NCBI GenBank assembly: GCA_046760785.1
Contig: JBHIET010000001.1
Span: 1 to 64,000 of the forward strand
From: JBHIET01 sp046760785
Lineage (GTDB): Bacteria; Chloroflexota; Anaerolineae; B4-G1
Direction: 5' to 3'
DNA: 64,000 bases
Of the stretch, positions 24,761 to 32,682 are shown piece by piece; position 1 is the stretch's first letter; the number at the start of each line of letters is the position of its first letter. A program made the translations under genes and the position numbers. The notes beneath the pieces are model-generated. The model did not search any database, was not told where the DNA came from, and saw nothing but the letters and a program-made list of their open reading frames with translations.

Positions 24761-25178
24761 TCTTGAGCGGACTCGGCCCCAACGCTCGCACCCGCTCCGT
24801 TATCTCTCGCACCGCCTTGGCAAACGTATTCCCCATGCCGCCGGAGACAAAGTACATCTCCAACCGTTTGCCGTCCAACCCGACCTCATCCAGCAAGTGC
24901 TTGGTATGCTTCACCCGCGCCAGCCCACGTTCATTCCCGTGCACGTGATGACAGTTGCCAATCGGGCATCCCACCACACAGACCCCATCTGCTCCCTGCT
25001 CGAACGCCTCCAGCAGATAGCGTGTGTCTGTCTTACCCGTACACGGCAACTTCACTAATTTGATGTTAGCCGGGTACTTGATATGCAGCGCGCCGGCTGT
25101 GTCGGCGGCCATATAAGCACAGTAAATGCACGTAAAAACAGTGATCTCAGGCTCGAAACCGTTGCTCTCCTCACTCAT
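24723..25178 (-). CDS. mvhD: MvhD-type [2Fe-2S] electron-transfer protein
   Basis: 151 aa from the ATG at 25178, after GAGGTGTCA. Family motifs are FTCIYCAYMAADTAG near 18, LPCTGKTDTRYLLEAF near 46, and GVCVVGCPIGNCHHVHGN near 66. It should carry electrons into or out of the adjacent HdrA proteins. No MvhA or MvhG hydrogenase subunit is encoded nearby, so the partner is another oxidoreductase. Its cysteine at the position used for selenocysteine in the 19565 paralogue is an ordinary UGC. The last 10 or so residues (GKWKVGRLGNR) are encoded by repeat DNA and are not conserved. Confidence 0.9.
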   Translation of the reverse strand: MSEESNGFEPEITVFTCIYCAYMAADTAGALHIKYPANIKLVKLPCTGKTDTRYLLEAFEQGADGVCVVGCPIGNCHHVHGNERGLARVKHTKHLLDEVGLDGKRLEMYFVSGGMGNTFAKAVREITERVRALGPSPLKNGKWKVGRLGNR

Positions 25179-25190
25179 TGACACCTCATG

Positions 25191-25256
25191 CGTGAAACGT
25201 AAAGCGTGCTCACTCACTCACTGATCGCTAACTCGCCGGCTCGCTCACTCGCTCCG
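25191..25256. repeat. ACGT- and CTCGCTCA-type repeats between hdrA and mvhD
   Basis: GTGAAACGTAAAGCGT is followed by CTCACTCACTCACTGATCGC and CTCGCTCACTCGCTC units. The right part encodes the last residues of the HdrA at 25228. The two parts match the families at 4659-4694 and 9352-9392. Confidence 0.65.
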
Positions 25257-28200
25257 CCCACGCTCCCAGCGGCAGCCCCATAATCTGCTCATCCAGATAG
25301 GCGACCAACTGAATCGCCTTGGCCGGGCACTCCGCCGTGCAAGTACCACAGCCCGTGCACATCGCCGGGTCAATGTACGCCGCCCCCTTGATCCCTCCCA
25401 CGCCATCGTCCGAATACCGCACCTTGGGAATCGTGAAGGGGCAGACGCGCACGCAGGTCAGACAGCCCACGCATTTGCCTTGATCCACCACCGAGACGAC
25501 GCCGCCGAAGTAAAGCCGCGGCTTGGAGAGGATCGTGAGCGCCCTGCCCGCCGTTGCCTGCGCGTTGGTGATGCATTCCTCAATGAACTTGGGATAGTGG
25601 GCCATCCCACAGATGAAAACACCCTCCTTCGTGAAATCCATCGGGCGCATCTTGATGTGGTCTTCCATGAAGAACCCCTCGCTGGAGAGCGGCAGATCCA
25701 GGATACGGGCCAACTTCTCCGTCCCCTCAGAGGGCTCGATCGCCATGCTCAGCGCCAGCAGATCGGGGTGCAGCACGATCTCCTGTCGCAGAGAGGATTC
25801 CCATGCCACGACCTCTAGCTTTCCCCTCTCCCCCCTTGGCTGCCGGGGGGGGGGTGTCTCCCGCACTTGCGGCATGTGGGCCTCGTCGTAGCGGACAAAG
25901 ATGACCCCGCGCTGCCGCGCCTCGGTGTAAAACGCCTCCCGGAAACCATAGGTGATGATGTCCTTGTAAAGAACAATCACCTTGCAGTCCGGGTTGAGCA
26001 ACTTGATGCGGGTGGCGTTCTTCATCGTGTTTGTGCAGCACGTCCGGCTGCAATACTCGATCTCACCAGGCCGCCGCACACATTGGATGAACACGACCTC
26101 CTTCAAACCCACAATCTGCTCCGGCCGGTGAGTGATGATCTCCTCCAGGTCGAGAGCGGTGACGACGCGCTCATCCTGTCCCAGCAGATATACGTCTCCT
26201 CGCCACTCCCGTCCGCCGGTGGCCACGATGGTCACACCATGCTTGACCTCTACCTCGACCGTTCTCCCCCCCGCTTCGGGGGGGCCGGGGGGGGTAGTGT
26301 GCACCGTCGAACGGAACGCACTCACGCTGCCCTCGTGCGCGATCACCTCTGAATTGGTGAGGACGTCAATCCGCTCGTGGCCCAGCACCCGGTTGACGAG
26401 ATCGCGCAGCAACCGTTGGGGATCGTCCCCTTCGGCAACGTAGTAGATGTGCTGCAGATTGCCGCCTAACCCCGACTCGCGCTCCACCAGGGTGACGTCG
26501 TATCCAGCGTCAGCGATATTCAGCGCCGCCGTCATACCGGAGACGCCGCCTCCGATCACCAGTGCCCGTCGGACAGGCTCAAGGGCCTGCTTATGCACCG
26601 GCTCGGCCAGCCGCGCCCGCGCCACCGCCACGCGGACCAGTTCCTTTGCCTCACGCGTGGCCCCCGCCGGATCGTCCACGTGTGGCCAGGCGCAGTGCTC
26701 GCGGATGTTCGCCATCTCCAACAGGTAGGGGTTCAGCCCGGCCTGGCGGACGACGCGCTGGAACAGCGGCTCGTGGGTGCGGTGGCTACAGGCCGCCACG
26801 ACTACCCGGTTCAACCCGTGCTCCTCAATCGCCCGCCGCATCTGCTCCTGACCGACGTCCAGGCAAGCGTAGTCTATCGTCTCGACGTGAACCACGCTGG
26901 GTAGGCCAGCGGCGAAAGCAGCCACTGCATCCGTGTCCACGACCCCTGCGATACTTGGATAGCAGCGGCAAACGAAAACGCCAAGGCGTGGCTCCTCTCC
27001 CGCCACGTTCCGCTCTGGCGAAAGCTGATTGAGATCTGGCAGGAACGGGTACTCCCGCCCGTAAGCTCGCACACCGAGTTCGCTGGAAAGCAGGCGCATC
27101 ACGTCACCGGCCGCGCCCGCTGCATCCAGGATCGTCTCCGCGATCTCTTTGGGCGAGGCGAACGTCCCACAGACGTAGATGCCGGGCCTGCTCGTCTCCA
27201 GCGGAGCGAACTTGTCCGTCTCGCAGAAGCCATAAGGGTTCAGCTCAATCCCTACCAGGTCGGCCAGGTCACGGGCTCCACGGGGCGGCAGCGCCCCTAC
27301 TGAGAGCACCACCATGTCGAAACGGTTCTCCACGAACTCACCGTCCTCGTCTGGATAGCGCAGGATCAGGTCGCGTGTCTCCGGGTCCTCCCTGATCTTC
27401 GAAATGCGACAGCGTGTGTATTCTACCCCGTATTGCTTCTGTGCCTGCTCGTAGTAGGCGTTGAATTCTTTGTTGAAGGCCCGCTCATCCATCATGAAAA
27501 TCTGACACTCGACGCCCTCGACGCGCTGCTTGGCTACCATGGCCTCTTTGGTGGCATACATGCAGCAGATGGAGGAACAGTAGGGATGCTTCTGGTCACG
27601 GGAGCCCACGCACTGAATCCAGGCAATGTGCTGGGGCAGTTTGCCGTCGGAGGGGCGCGTCACGATGCCCTCTGTCGGCCCAGAGCGGCTGGCAAGCCGC
27701 TCGTACTGCATCGAGTGGATGACGTTAGGAAAGCGACCGTATCCGAGTTCTTCGTACTCGGTCAGGTCCGAAAGTTCGTATCCCAGCGAGAGGATGATGG
27801 CACTGACGCCGATCTCATGCTCGGCTTCCTGCTCGTCCAGGTTCACCGCAGCGGTGGGACAGACGGCTTCACAGCGGCGGCAGGTATCACACCGTGGCAC
27901 CTTGTCCACGACGTAGGCGTCCGGCAGCGCGCGGGGCGCCATCTTGTAGATCGCCTTGCGGGCCGTCAGGCCCACCTCGAATGGGCTCGGCAGGGACACC
28001 GGGCAGATGCCAGCGCACAGTCCACAGTTGATGCACCGCCCGGCATCCACGTAGGTAGGACGATGGCGCAGCGTCACCGTGAAATCTCCGGCATATCCCG
28101 CCACGTTGATTAAGTCTGTGTTGGTGAGAATCTCGATGTTGGGATGCAAGTTGTGATCCAGGAAAGCCGGCGAGATGGCTGGTCGCGTGCAGCCGTAGCC

Positions 28201-28407
28201 GTGGTCGGAGGTGCCCCGGCAGAGGACGCAGTCGTGGGTGGGGAACATGTAGCCCAGTTGTGCCACCCGGCCGCCTAGCCACGGCATGTTCTCCACCAGG
28301 TAAACCTTCAAGCCGGCCTCCGCCAGGTCAATTGCCGCACGCATGCCCCCCACGCCGCCACCGACGACCAGCACGGCACCGACAGGCTGCCGCTCATTTA
28401 TGGGCAT
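25228..28407 (-). CDS. hdrA: double HdrA (type 1 fused to type 2)
   Basis: 1059 aa. The type 1 half has VVGGGVGGMRAAIDLA, a variant cysteine motif MFPTHDCVLCRGTSDHG, [4Fe-4S] motifs CINCGLCAGIC near 118 and CDTCRRCEAVC near 172, and WIQCVGSRD with CSSICCMY. The type 2 half starts near 475 with LGVFVCRCYPSIAG, where the usual CHCG is CRCY, and ends with two [4Fe-4S] motifs, CVGCLTCVRVC and CTGCGTCTAEC. Two G/C-run insertions lie in the second half. The ATG at 28407 follows GGGGAGATGAT. It stands between frdA and mvhD, so it is the natural flavin partner for the fumarate reductase or for the MetV block. Confidence 0.88.
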   Translation of the reverse strand: MPINERQPVGAVLVVGGGVGGMRAAIDLAEAGLKVYLVENMPWLGGRVAQLGYMFPTHDCVLCRGTSDHGYGCTRPAISPAFLDHNLHPNIEILTNTDLINVAGYAGDFTVTLRHRPTYVDAGRCINCGLCAGICPVSLPSPFEVGLTARKAIYKMAPRALPDAYVVDKVPRCDTCRRCEAVCPTAAVNLDEQEAEHEIGVSAIILSLGYELSDLTEYEELGYGRFPNVIHSMQYERLASRSGPTEGIVTRPSDGKLPQHIAWIQCVGSRDQKHPYCSSICCMYATKEAMVAKQRVEGVECQIFMMDERAFNKEFNAYYEQAQKQYGVEYTRCRISKIREDPETRDLILRYPDEDGEFVENRFDMVVLSVGALPPRGARDLADLVGIELNPYGFCETDKFAPLETSRPGIYVCGTFASPKEIAETILDAAGAAGDVMRLLSSELGVRAYGREYPFLPDLNQLSPERNVAGEEPRLGVFVCRCYPSIAGVVDTDAVAAFAAGLPSVVHVETIDYACLDVGQEQMRRAIEEHGLNRVVVAACSHRTHEPLFQRVVRQAGLNPYLLEMANIREHCAWPHVDDPAGATREAKELVRVAVARARLAEPVHKQALEPVRRALVIGGGVSGMTAALNIADAGYDVTLVERESGLGGNLQHIYYVAEGDDPQRLLRDLVNRVLGHERIDVLTNSEVIAHEGSVSAFRSTVHTTPPGPPEAGGRTVEVEVKHGVTIVATGGREWRGDVYLLGQDERVVTALDLEEIITHRPEQIVGLKEVVFIQCVRRPGEIEYCSRTCCTNTMKNATRIKLLNPDCKVIVLYKDIITYGFREAFYTEARQRGVIFVRYDEAHMPQVRETPPPRQPRGERGKLEVVAWESSLRQEIVLHPDLLALSMAIEPSEGTEKLARILDLPLSSEGFFMEDHIKMRPMDFTKEGVFICGMAHYPKFIEECITNAQATAGRALTILSKPRLYFGGVVSVVDQGKCVGCLTCVRVCPFTIPKVRYSDDGVGGIKGAAYIDPAMCTGCGTCTAECPAKAIQLVAYLDEQIMGLPLGAWAERVSEPAS
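25821..25858. repeat. C-run/G-run inverted repeat inside hdrA
   Basis: CCCCTCTCCCCCC TTGGCTGCC GGGGGGGGGG forms an imperfect inverted repeat. It is translated as PPPRQPRGERG within the type 2 half of HdrA. Confidence 0.6.
26264..26294. repeat. C-run/G-run inverted repeat inside hdrA
   Basis: CTCCCCCCCGCTTCGGGGGGG followed by CCGGGGGGGG. It gives TPPGPPEAGG just before the segment GVTIVATGG, the same protein location as repeat insertions in the HdrA proteins at 34850 and 45667. Confidence 0.6.
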
Positions 28408-28436
28408 ATCATCTCCCCACTCTTTGCCCGCTTCTT

Positions 28437-28488
28437 CACCTTCCCCCTTGTCCACTTGTTTCCTTGTATCCTTGTCTACTGATGTCGC
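28437..28488. repeat. CTTGT-type repeat between frdA and hdrA
   Basis: CCCCCTTGTCCACTTGTTTCC, then CTTGTATCCTTGTCTACTG, are degenerate 7-bp-like units. The same family is at 35816-35847 (inside a gene) and 51168-51238. Confidence 0.6.
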
Positions 28489-30107
28489 GTATAATCAGGC
28501 AACAGGATGGGCGAAACCACCCCCGTATCCACCCCCGCCTGCTCCAACTCCCGGTTCCAGGCCTCCACGTGGGCCAACGTGGGCTGCCCCAGCTTCGCCT
28601 GCTGCGCGTAGGCCGCCGCCGAACGGCCAGCACGTCGCCCGAAAACGGTGATCTCCAGCAAGCTGTTGCCCATCAGCCGATTGTGGCCGTGCACGCCGCC
28701 GCTCACCTCACCGGCCATGAACAGGCCGGGAATCTCAGTAGAGCAATCGGCCCGCAGCCGCACGCCGCCGTTCTGATAGTGCAATGTCGGGTAGACCAGC
28801 ATCGGCTCCTTCGTGATGTCAATGTCGAAGCGCCCAAACTGGCGCACCATCGCCGGCAGGTTCTTCTTAATCGCGCCGGGCCCCTGGATGATCTCGATCA
28901 TGGGCGAATCCAGCCACACAGCCGGTTGCCCGGTGGGAGTGACGATGCCGTTGCCGCGCTCCTTGCACTCGCGGATGAAGGTCGCGGCCTCCACGTCCCG
29001 TGGCTCCAGTGGATAGACGAATTGCTCGCCGTTCTTGTTGACCGGCTGGGCTCCCAGTCCCCGTACTTTCTCCGTCACCAGCAGTCCCAAAATCTGCTCC
29101 GGGAACGCTGCCCCGGTCGGGTGGTATTGCATGGACTCCAGATAGCCCAGCGGTGTACCGGCGCGATAGGCCATCACTATGCCGTCGGCCGTTGCGCCAT
29201 AGTGGTTGGTGGTCGGGAAGCCCTGGTAATGCAGCCGACCGCCCCCACCGGTTGCCATCACCACCGCCTTGGCCTTGATGTAATGATAGGCCCCGGTCTC
29301 CAGGTTCATCACCACCGCGCCGGCGGCTTGCCCCTTTTCATCCAGTACCAATTCGACGGCGGGGGCGAACTCGATCACGGTGATGCCTGTGGTGAGCCCG
29401 GTCGAACCGTCCTCCTCCCGGTTGCGCACCTCGTCCCGCAGAGTGCGCATAATCTCCGCGCCGGAATAGTCGCGGGCCGAGTGCATGCGCTTGCGGCTGG
29501 TACCACCCCCGTGCCGCTCCACCATCGTCCCGTCCGGCTCCTTATCGAACATCATCCCCAGGTCTTCCAGCCATTTGATGACGGAGGGGGCATCCATCAC
29601 CAGTGCCTCGACCAGCTCGGGGACGTTGGTAAAGTGTCCACCGCCGATGACGTCCAGGTAGTGGATAGCTGGGCTGTCCTCTGGCCGGTCGGCAGCCTGG
29701 ATGCCGCCCTGGGCCATCATCGTGTTGGCGTCGCCGAAGCGCAACTTGGTCACCAGGGTGACCTTGGCTCCGTTCTCCTGGGCCAGGAGCGCCGCCGAGG
29801 CCCCCGCGCCGCCCCCGCCGATGACGAGAACGTCGGTCTCGGCGAAAGGCTCGCTCAGGTCGAAATCGGGGCCAATGTGGGGACGTCCCTCGACGATGTC
29901 GGCCAGCTCCAGCGGCATGCGCTGCCCCTTGCTGACGCCCACGCGGATGGAGCGCATTTTTTCCTCAATATAGTCGGGATGGAAGGCGTTGAGTACACGC
30001 TCGCGTTCCTCCAGCGACATTGAGGGGAATGTCTCGCCGAGCCGTCGGGTACGAGTAGCCTCGACTTTACGAATGGATTCCTGCATCTCAGACGGATAAC
30101 CGCTCAC
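28476..30107 (-). CDS. frdA: fumarate reductase/succinate dehydrogenase flavoprotein subunit
   Basis: 543 aa. FAD-binding VIGGGGAGASAALLAQ near 94 and the catalytic-region motif GGVHGHNRLMGNSLLE near 480-496 identify the family. The site where many Frd/Sdh proteins attach FAD to His reads NTMMAQGGI here, so FAD is probably not covalently bound, as in soluble thiol:fumarate reductase. GTG start after AGGAGGACAGACA. It is followed by an HdrA gene and preceded by frdB, with no membrane anchor gene. The setting suggests a soluble fumarate reductase that takes electrons from Hdr-type proteins. Succinate oxidation is the other possible direction. Confidence 0.88.
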   Translation of the reverse strand: MSGYPSEMQESIRKVEATRTRRLGETFPSMSLEERERVLNAFHPDYIEEKMRSIRVGVSKGQRMPLELADIVEGRPHIGPDFDLSEPFAETDVLVIGGGGAGASAALLAQENGAKVTLVTKLRFGDANTMMAQGGIQAADRPEDSPAIHYLDVIGGGHFTNVPELVEALVMDAPSVIKWLEDLGMMFDKEPDGTMVERHGGGTSRKRMHSARDYSGAEIMRTLRDEVRNREEDGSTGLTTGITVIEFAPAVELVLDEKGQAAGAVVMNLETGAYHYIKAKAVVMATGGGGRLHYQGFPTTNHYGATADGIVMAYRAGTPLGYLESMQYHPTGAAFPEQILGLLVTEKVRGLGAQPVNKNGEQFVYPLEPRDVEAATFIRECKERGNGIVTPTGQPAVWLDSPMIEIIQGPGAIKKNLPAMVRQFGRFDIDITKEPMLVYPTLHYQNGGVRLRADCSTEIPGLFMAGEVSGGVHGHNRLMGNSLLEITVFGRRAGRSAAAYAQQAKLGQPTLAHVEAWNRELEQAGVDTGVVSPILLPDYTRHQ

Positions 30108-30119
30108 TGTCTGTCCTCC

Positions 30120-30827
30120 TTACTCCGGCTCGATGTCCCGCGCTGTGTACCTCGCGACCAATTCCTCTTTGCCGAGCTCTTTCAAATCCTCGATCTCGGC
30201 GTCGAATTTACCAGTCTTGATCTCCGCCAGCCGCTCCTGTAGATGTTTGGACCGGGGTGCCAGATAGCGGCCGTAGAGACGACGGGCCAGGATGGCGATG
30301 TTGTACTGAGCTTCCTCGGCCGGGCAGCGGGCCGCGCACAGACCACACATGATACAGTCGAACGAGATGTCGGCCATTTCGGCTATATCTCCCCGCATTC
30401 CGGCCGCCATGTATGTTCGCACGTCAATATCCTGGGGGCAGGCCTTGGTGCAGGCTCCGCAGCCCAGGCAGCGTAACACCTCCGGGTAGGTGGAGAACAG
30501 CGTGGTCGCCGTTGGTTCCAGTTGTGTGATGTCGTAGGTGACCCGCTGCGCCGGGAAGAATGGAATCTGCGCCAGGTACATGTTCGGCTGCACCACTGTC
30601 TGGCAGGCCAGGCCGAAGTAGAGTTTGGGGTCGCCTCCAATACGATAGGCAGTAGCGCACGCCCCACAGAAGCCCCCCCGGCATCCCACGCCCCGGATGA
30701 GTTTGTAGCCTGCGTATTCCATTGCCTTCATGATCGTCAGCGTGGGCGGCACCATGTATTGTTTTCCCATAATGTAGACGGGGATCAGGTCAACCTCGGT
30801 TACTTCGGGTTGCTTCTCGGTCTCCAT
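30120..30827 (-). CDS. frdB: fumarate reductase iron-sulfur subunit
   Basis: 235 aa from the ATG at 30827 (AAGGAGAGGACTT upstream). A [2Fe-2S] set is visible in GCRGGFCGACATAY near 50 and GLACQT near 74. Two further cluster motifs are CLGCGACTKACPQDID near 119 and CIMCGLCAARCPAEEA near 159. It links FrdA to an electron donor. Thiol:fumarate reductase TfrB has an extra HdrB-like C-terminal domain; this protein lacks it, so the donor contact must be different, perhaps the FrhB-like protein encoded next to it. No anchor subunits follow. Confidence 0.88.
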   Translation of the reverse strand: METEKQPEVTEVDLIPVYIMGKQYMVPPTLTIMKAMEYAGYKLIRGVGCRGGFCGACATAYRIGGDPKLYFGLACQTVVQPNMYLAQIPFFPAQRVTYDITQLEPTATTLFSTYPEVLRCLGCGACTKACPQDIDVRTYMAAGMRGDIAEMADISFDCIMCGLCAARCPAEEAQYNIAILARRLYGRYLAPRSKHLQERLAEIKTGKFDAEIEDLKELGKEELVARYTARDIEPE

Positions 30828-30837
30828 AAGTCCTCTC

Positions 30838-30914
30838 CTTGCGAAGACACGAAGACAAGGAGACACGGTGACAAGGAGACCTTCACCTTGTCACCTCCTC
30901 CCCTTGCCCCCTTG
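30838..30914. repeat. GACAAGGAGACAC-type repeat before frdB
   Basis: GAAGACAC GAAGACAAGGAGACACGG and TGACAAGGAGACC units lie in the gap between the FrhB-like gene and frdB, then CTTGTCACC units run into the end of the upstream gene. Units are degenerate and 7-8 bp apart. Confidence 0.6.
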
Positions 30915-32048
30915 TCACTCCTCCCCCACCTCCATCCACTCATCCTCGCGGAAGGTGACCAGCGGCAGGGGCTCCTCGACACTTCGCCCAGGCACGTACT
31001 CAAACGCCTCCTGCACCTGTTGCCCAATGGCGCGGAAGACCCGTCCCACGGGCAGCTCTGCCGGACAGCCGTTGGTGCACATCCCACAGCCGATGCAGGA
31101 AAGTACCATGTGGTTGAGGCGGGTCAGATGGAAGAGCATCGTATCAGCCGGCAGCCGGTAGGCTCCCTTGCGGTTCGCCCAGTTCATATATTGGATCGGC
31201 TCGTGATCGAAGACGGGGCTCTCGAAGAGGCACGTCTTACAGTAGCATAAGGGGCAGACAGTCATGCAGTTGTGGCAGCGCACGCAGGCGGCGAAGACTC
31301 CTTCGATGCCTTCCTGCTCCAGCCGCTGGCGTATCTCGGCGAAGCGAGCGTCACGCACCTGAGTGCGGGCTGCGATCACCTGCTCCACCACGTCGGCTCG
31401 CCGCTCCTCCCCCCTTTTCATCCCCCCCATCGGGGGGGAAAGAGGGGGGGACAATGCCTCAGCGATCTCGTCGGGTAGGGTGACCGGGATGCCTGCGGTC
31501 AGGTCCGCGCCGAACAATTCCAACGTGATGTCGGCGTTTTCGACCTGCGGTTTCTCGCACATCTGACAGGCATCGCGGAAGGTGTACCCTTCCTGCGGGG
31601 CCAGTTCACCGTTCTGAGCCGTGGTCAGCAGCGCGGCCATATCCACCCGGCCGTTGTTTTGCATCGCGGTGTAGACCGGCACGTCGTAGGTGCCCAGGCA
31701 GTCCACGCCTATGGTCACCAAATCGTCCATGCTGGCCTGCTGGAGTTTGACCAGTTCCACCAGCGCCCGCAGTTCGCACGGACGCAGCATCACGCCGATC
31801 TTGCCGCGTGGCTCGCGGACGGAGACGCGACCTGCCACGCGCGCCGCGTTCAGCCCCATCACCGGAGCTAGTGGGTTGGCCGCATCCAGCAGGTCAGAGT
31901 CGGCCACCAGCGCGGGGGTGACTGTACCGGCTGGTGTCTCCATCGGCACCAGCAGCGCGTCCATCACATCGGCCTCCAATAATTGCTTGAGGAAACCTCG
32001 CACGGCGGCCAGTGTATCGTTGTTCTCAACCGGAATTACTGTTCTCAT
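30915..32048 (-). CDS. FrhB/FdhB-like iron-sulfur protein with two C-terminal [4Fe-4S] motifs
   Basis: 377 aa. The segment GVMLRPCELRALVELVKL near 88 is typical of the FrhB/FdhB family (F420 hydrogenase or formate dehydrogenase beta subunits). Near 265-290 it has CVRCHNCMTVCPLCYCKTC and near 325 CIGCGMCTNGCPAEL. It probably passes electrons between a flavin or Fe-S partner and the reductase encoded next to it. RBS AAAGGGGAAATGG. Residues about 200-215 (SPPLSPPMGGMKRGEE) come from an in-frame C-run/G-run repeat. It lies between mvhD and frdB. The exact electron carrier cannot be named from the sequence. Confidence 0.8.
   Translation of the reverse strand: MRTVIPVENNDTLAAVRGFLKQLLEADVMDALLVPMETPAGTVTPALVADSDLLDAANPLAPVMGLNAARVAGRVSVREPRGKIGVMLRPCELRALVELVKLQQASMDDLVTIGVDCLGTYDVPVYTAMQNNGRVDMAALLTTAQNGELAPQEGYTFRDACQMCEKPQVENADITLELFGADLTAGIPVTLPDEIAEALSPPLSPPMGGMKRGEERRADVVEQVIAARTQVRDARFAEIRQRLEQEGIEGVFAACVRCHNCMTVCPLCYCKTCLFESPVFDHEPIQYMNWANRKGAYRLPADTMLFHLTRLNHMVLSCIGCGMCTNGCPAELPVGRVFRAIGQQVQEAFEYVPGRSVEEPLPLVTFREDEWMEVGEE
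31406..31451. repeat. C-run/G-run inverted repeat inside the FrhB-like gene
   Basis: CCTCCCCCCTTTTCATCCCC and then CATCGGGGGGGAAAGAGGGG form a near-palindrome with A/T-rich spacers. It is read as PPLSPPMGGMKRGE, a repeat-derived peptide inserted between conserved parts of the protein. Confidence 0.7.
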
Positions 32049-32057
32049 TCCATTTCC

Positions 32058-32092
32058 CCTTTGCGATCTGCGATCTCGAATTGCAATCTGCT
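32058..32092. repeat. GCGATCT/TTGCAAT 7-bp repeat
   Basis: TTGCGATCTGCGATCTCGAA and TTGCAATCTGC units fill the gap between mvhD and the FrhB-like gene. The family resembles the repeats inside hdrA at 22119 and 41333. Confidence 0.6.
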
Positions 32093-32520
32093 CACACTGC
32101 CCATTTCTGTCGCATCGGGTTGGGCCCCTTTTCCTTGAGGAACTCCGTCATCTTCGTGACCGTCTCGGCGAAGCGTCCTCCCTCGCTGGCGCTGATCCAG
32201 CGCAGCCAGACCCGGTCCTCATCGAGGCCTGCGCTCTTGATAATTTCCTTTAGCGCGACGATGCGCCGCCGGGCTTTGTAGTTGCCCGACTGGTAGTGAC
32301 AGTCACCGGGATGGCAGCCGCCGATGAGGACGCCGTCGGCCCCGTCCAGGAGCGGCTTGAGCACGTAGGTGGGGTCCACCGAACCGGAGCACATCAGACG
32401 GATGATGCGCACGTTGGGCGGGTACTGGATACGGGATGTGCCTGCCAGGTCGGCACCCGTGTATGTACACCAGTTGCACAGAAAGGCGACGATTTTGGGT
32501 TCGAAATTGGTTTCGGCCAT
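32092..32520 (-). CDS. mvhD: MvhD-type [2Fe-2S] electron-transfer protein
   Basis: 142 aa. Family motifs are FLCNWCTYTGADLAG near 13, LMCSGSVDPTYVL near 42 and GVLIGGCHPGDCHYQSGN near 62, then MTEFLKEKGPNP near the end. It is the first gene of the segment that runs through the FrhB-like protein, FrdB, FrdA and a double HdrA. It could connect HdrA with the FrhB-like or Frd proteins. The gap upstream is 162 bp, so a promoter may lie there. Confidence 0.92.
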   Translation of the reverse strand: MAETNFEPKIVAFLCNWCTYTGADLAGTSRIQYPPNVRIIRLMCSGSVDPTYVLKPLLDGADGVLIGGCHPGDCHYQSGNYKARRRIVALKEIIKSAGLDEDRVWLRWISASEGGRFAETVTKMTEFLKEKGPNPMRQKWAV

Positions 32521-32682
32521 ATATGCCCCCTTGACAGATTGAGCAAACGTATTGTCACAGTCGAGAGACTGTTTTCTTGCCAGGCCCTGACGCGCGTCAG
32601 GGTTTGGTTTTTACAAGAGCCTTATCAGCGCCTCTGGCGCCAGTCCATAGCCACCGCTGCGCTCCGTCAACTCACTCCGTAC
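32521..32682. other. 162-bp gap between methyltransferase gene and mvhD
   Basis: This gap probably separates two transcription units. It holds the palindrome at 32585-32602. I saw no convincing promoter by eye, and no gene. Confidence 0.45.
32585..32612 (+). terminator. perfect palindrome with T run, terminator-like on the plus strand
   Basis: CCCTGACGCGCGTCAGGG is self-complementary over 18 bases and is followed on the plus strand by TTTGGTTTTT. The T run is on the wrong side for the minus-strand genes around it, and no plus-strand gene was found. It could stop antisense transcription or be a mobile palindromic repeat. Confidence 0.4.

Noticed and set aside
24723..32520. A hydrogenase (MvhAG) operon, suggested by three mvhD genes
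   Set aside because: No protein with nickel-site CxxC pairs of a [NiFe] large subunit, and no small subunit, was found. MvhD here must serve other partners.
32585..32612. Rho-independent terminator for the methyltransferase gene
   Set aside because: The T run follows the hairpin only on the plus strand, opposite to the direction of that gene.
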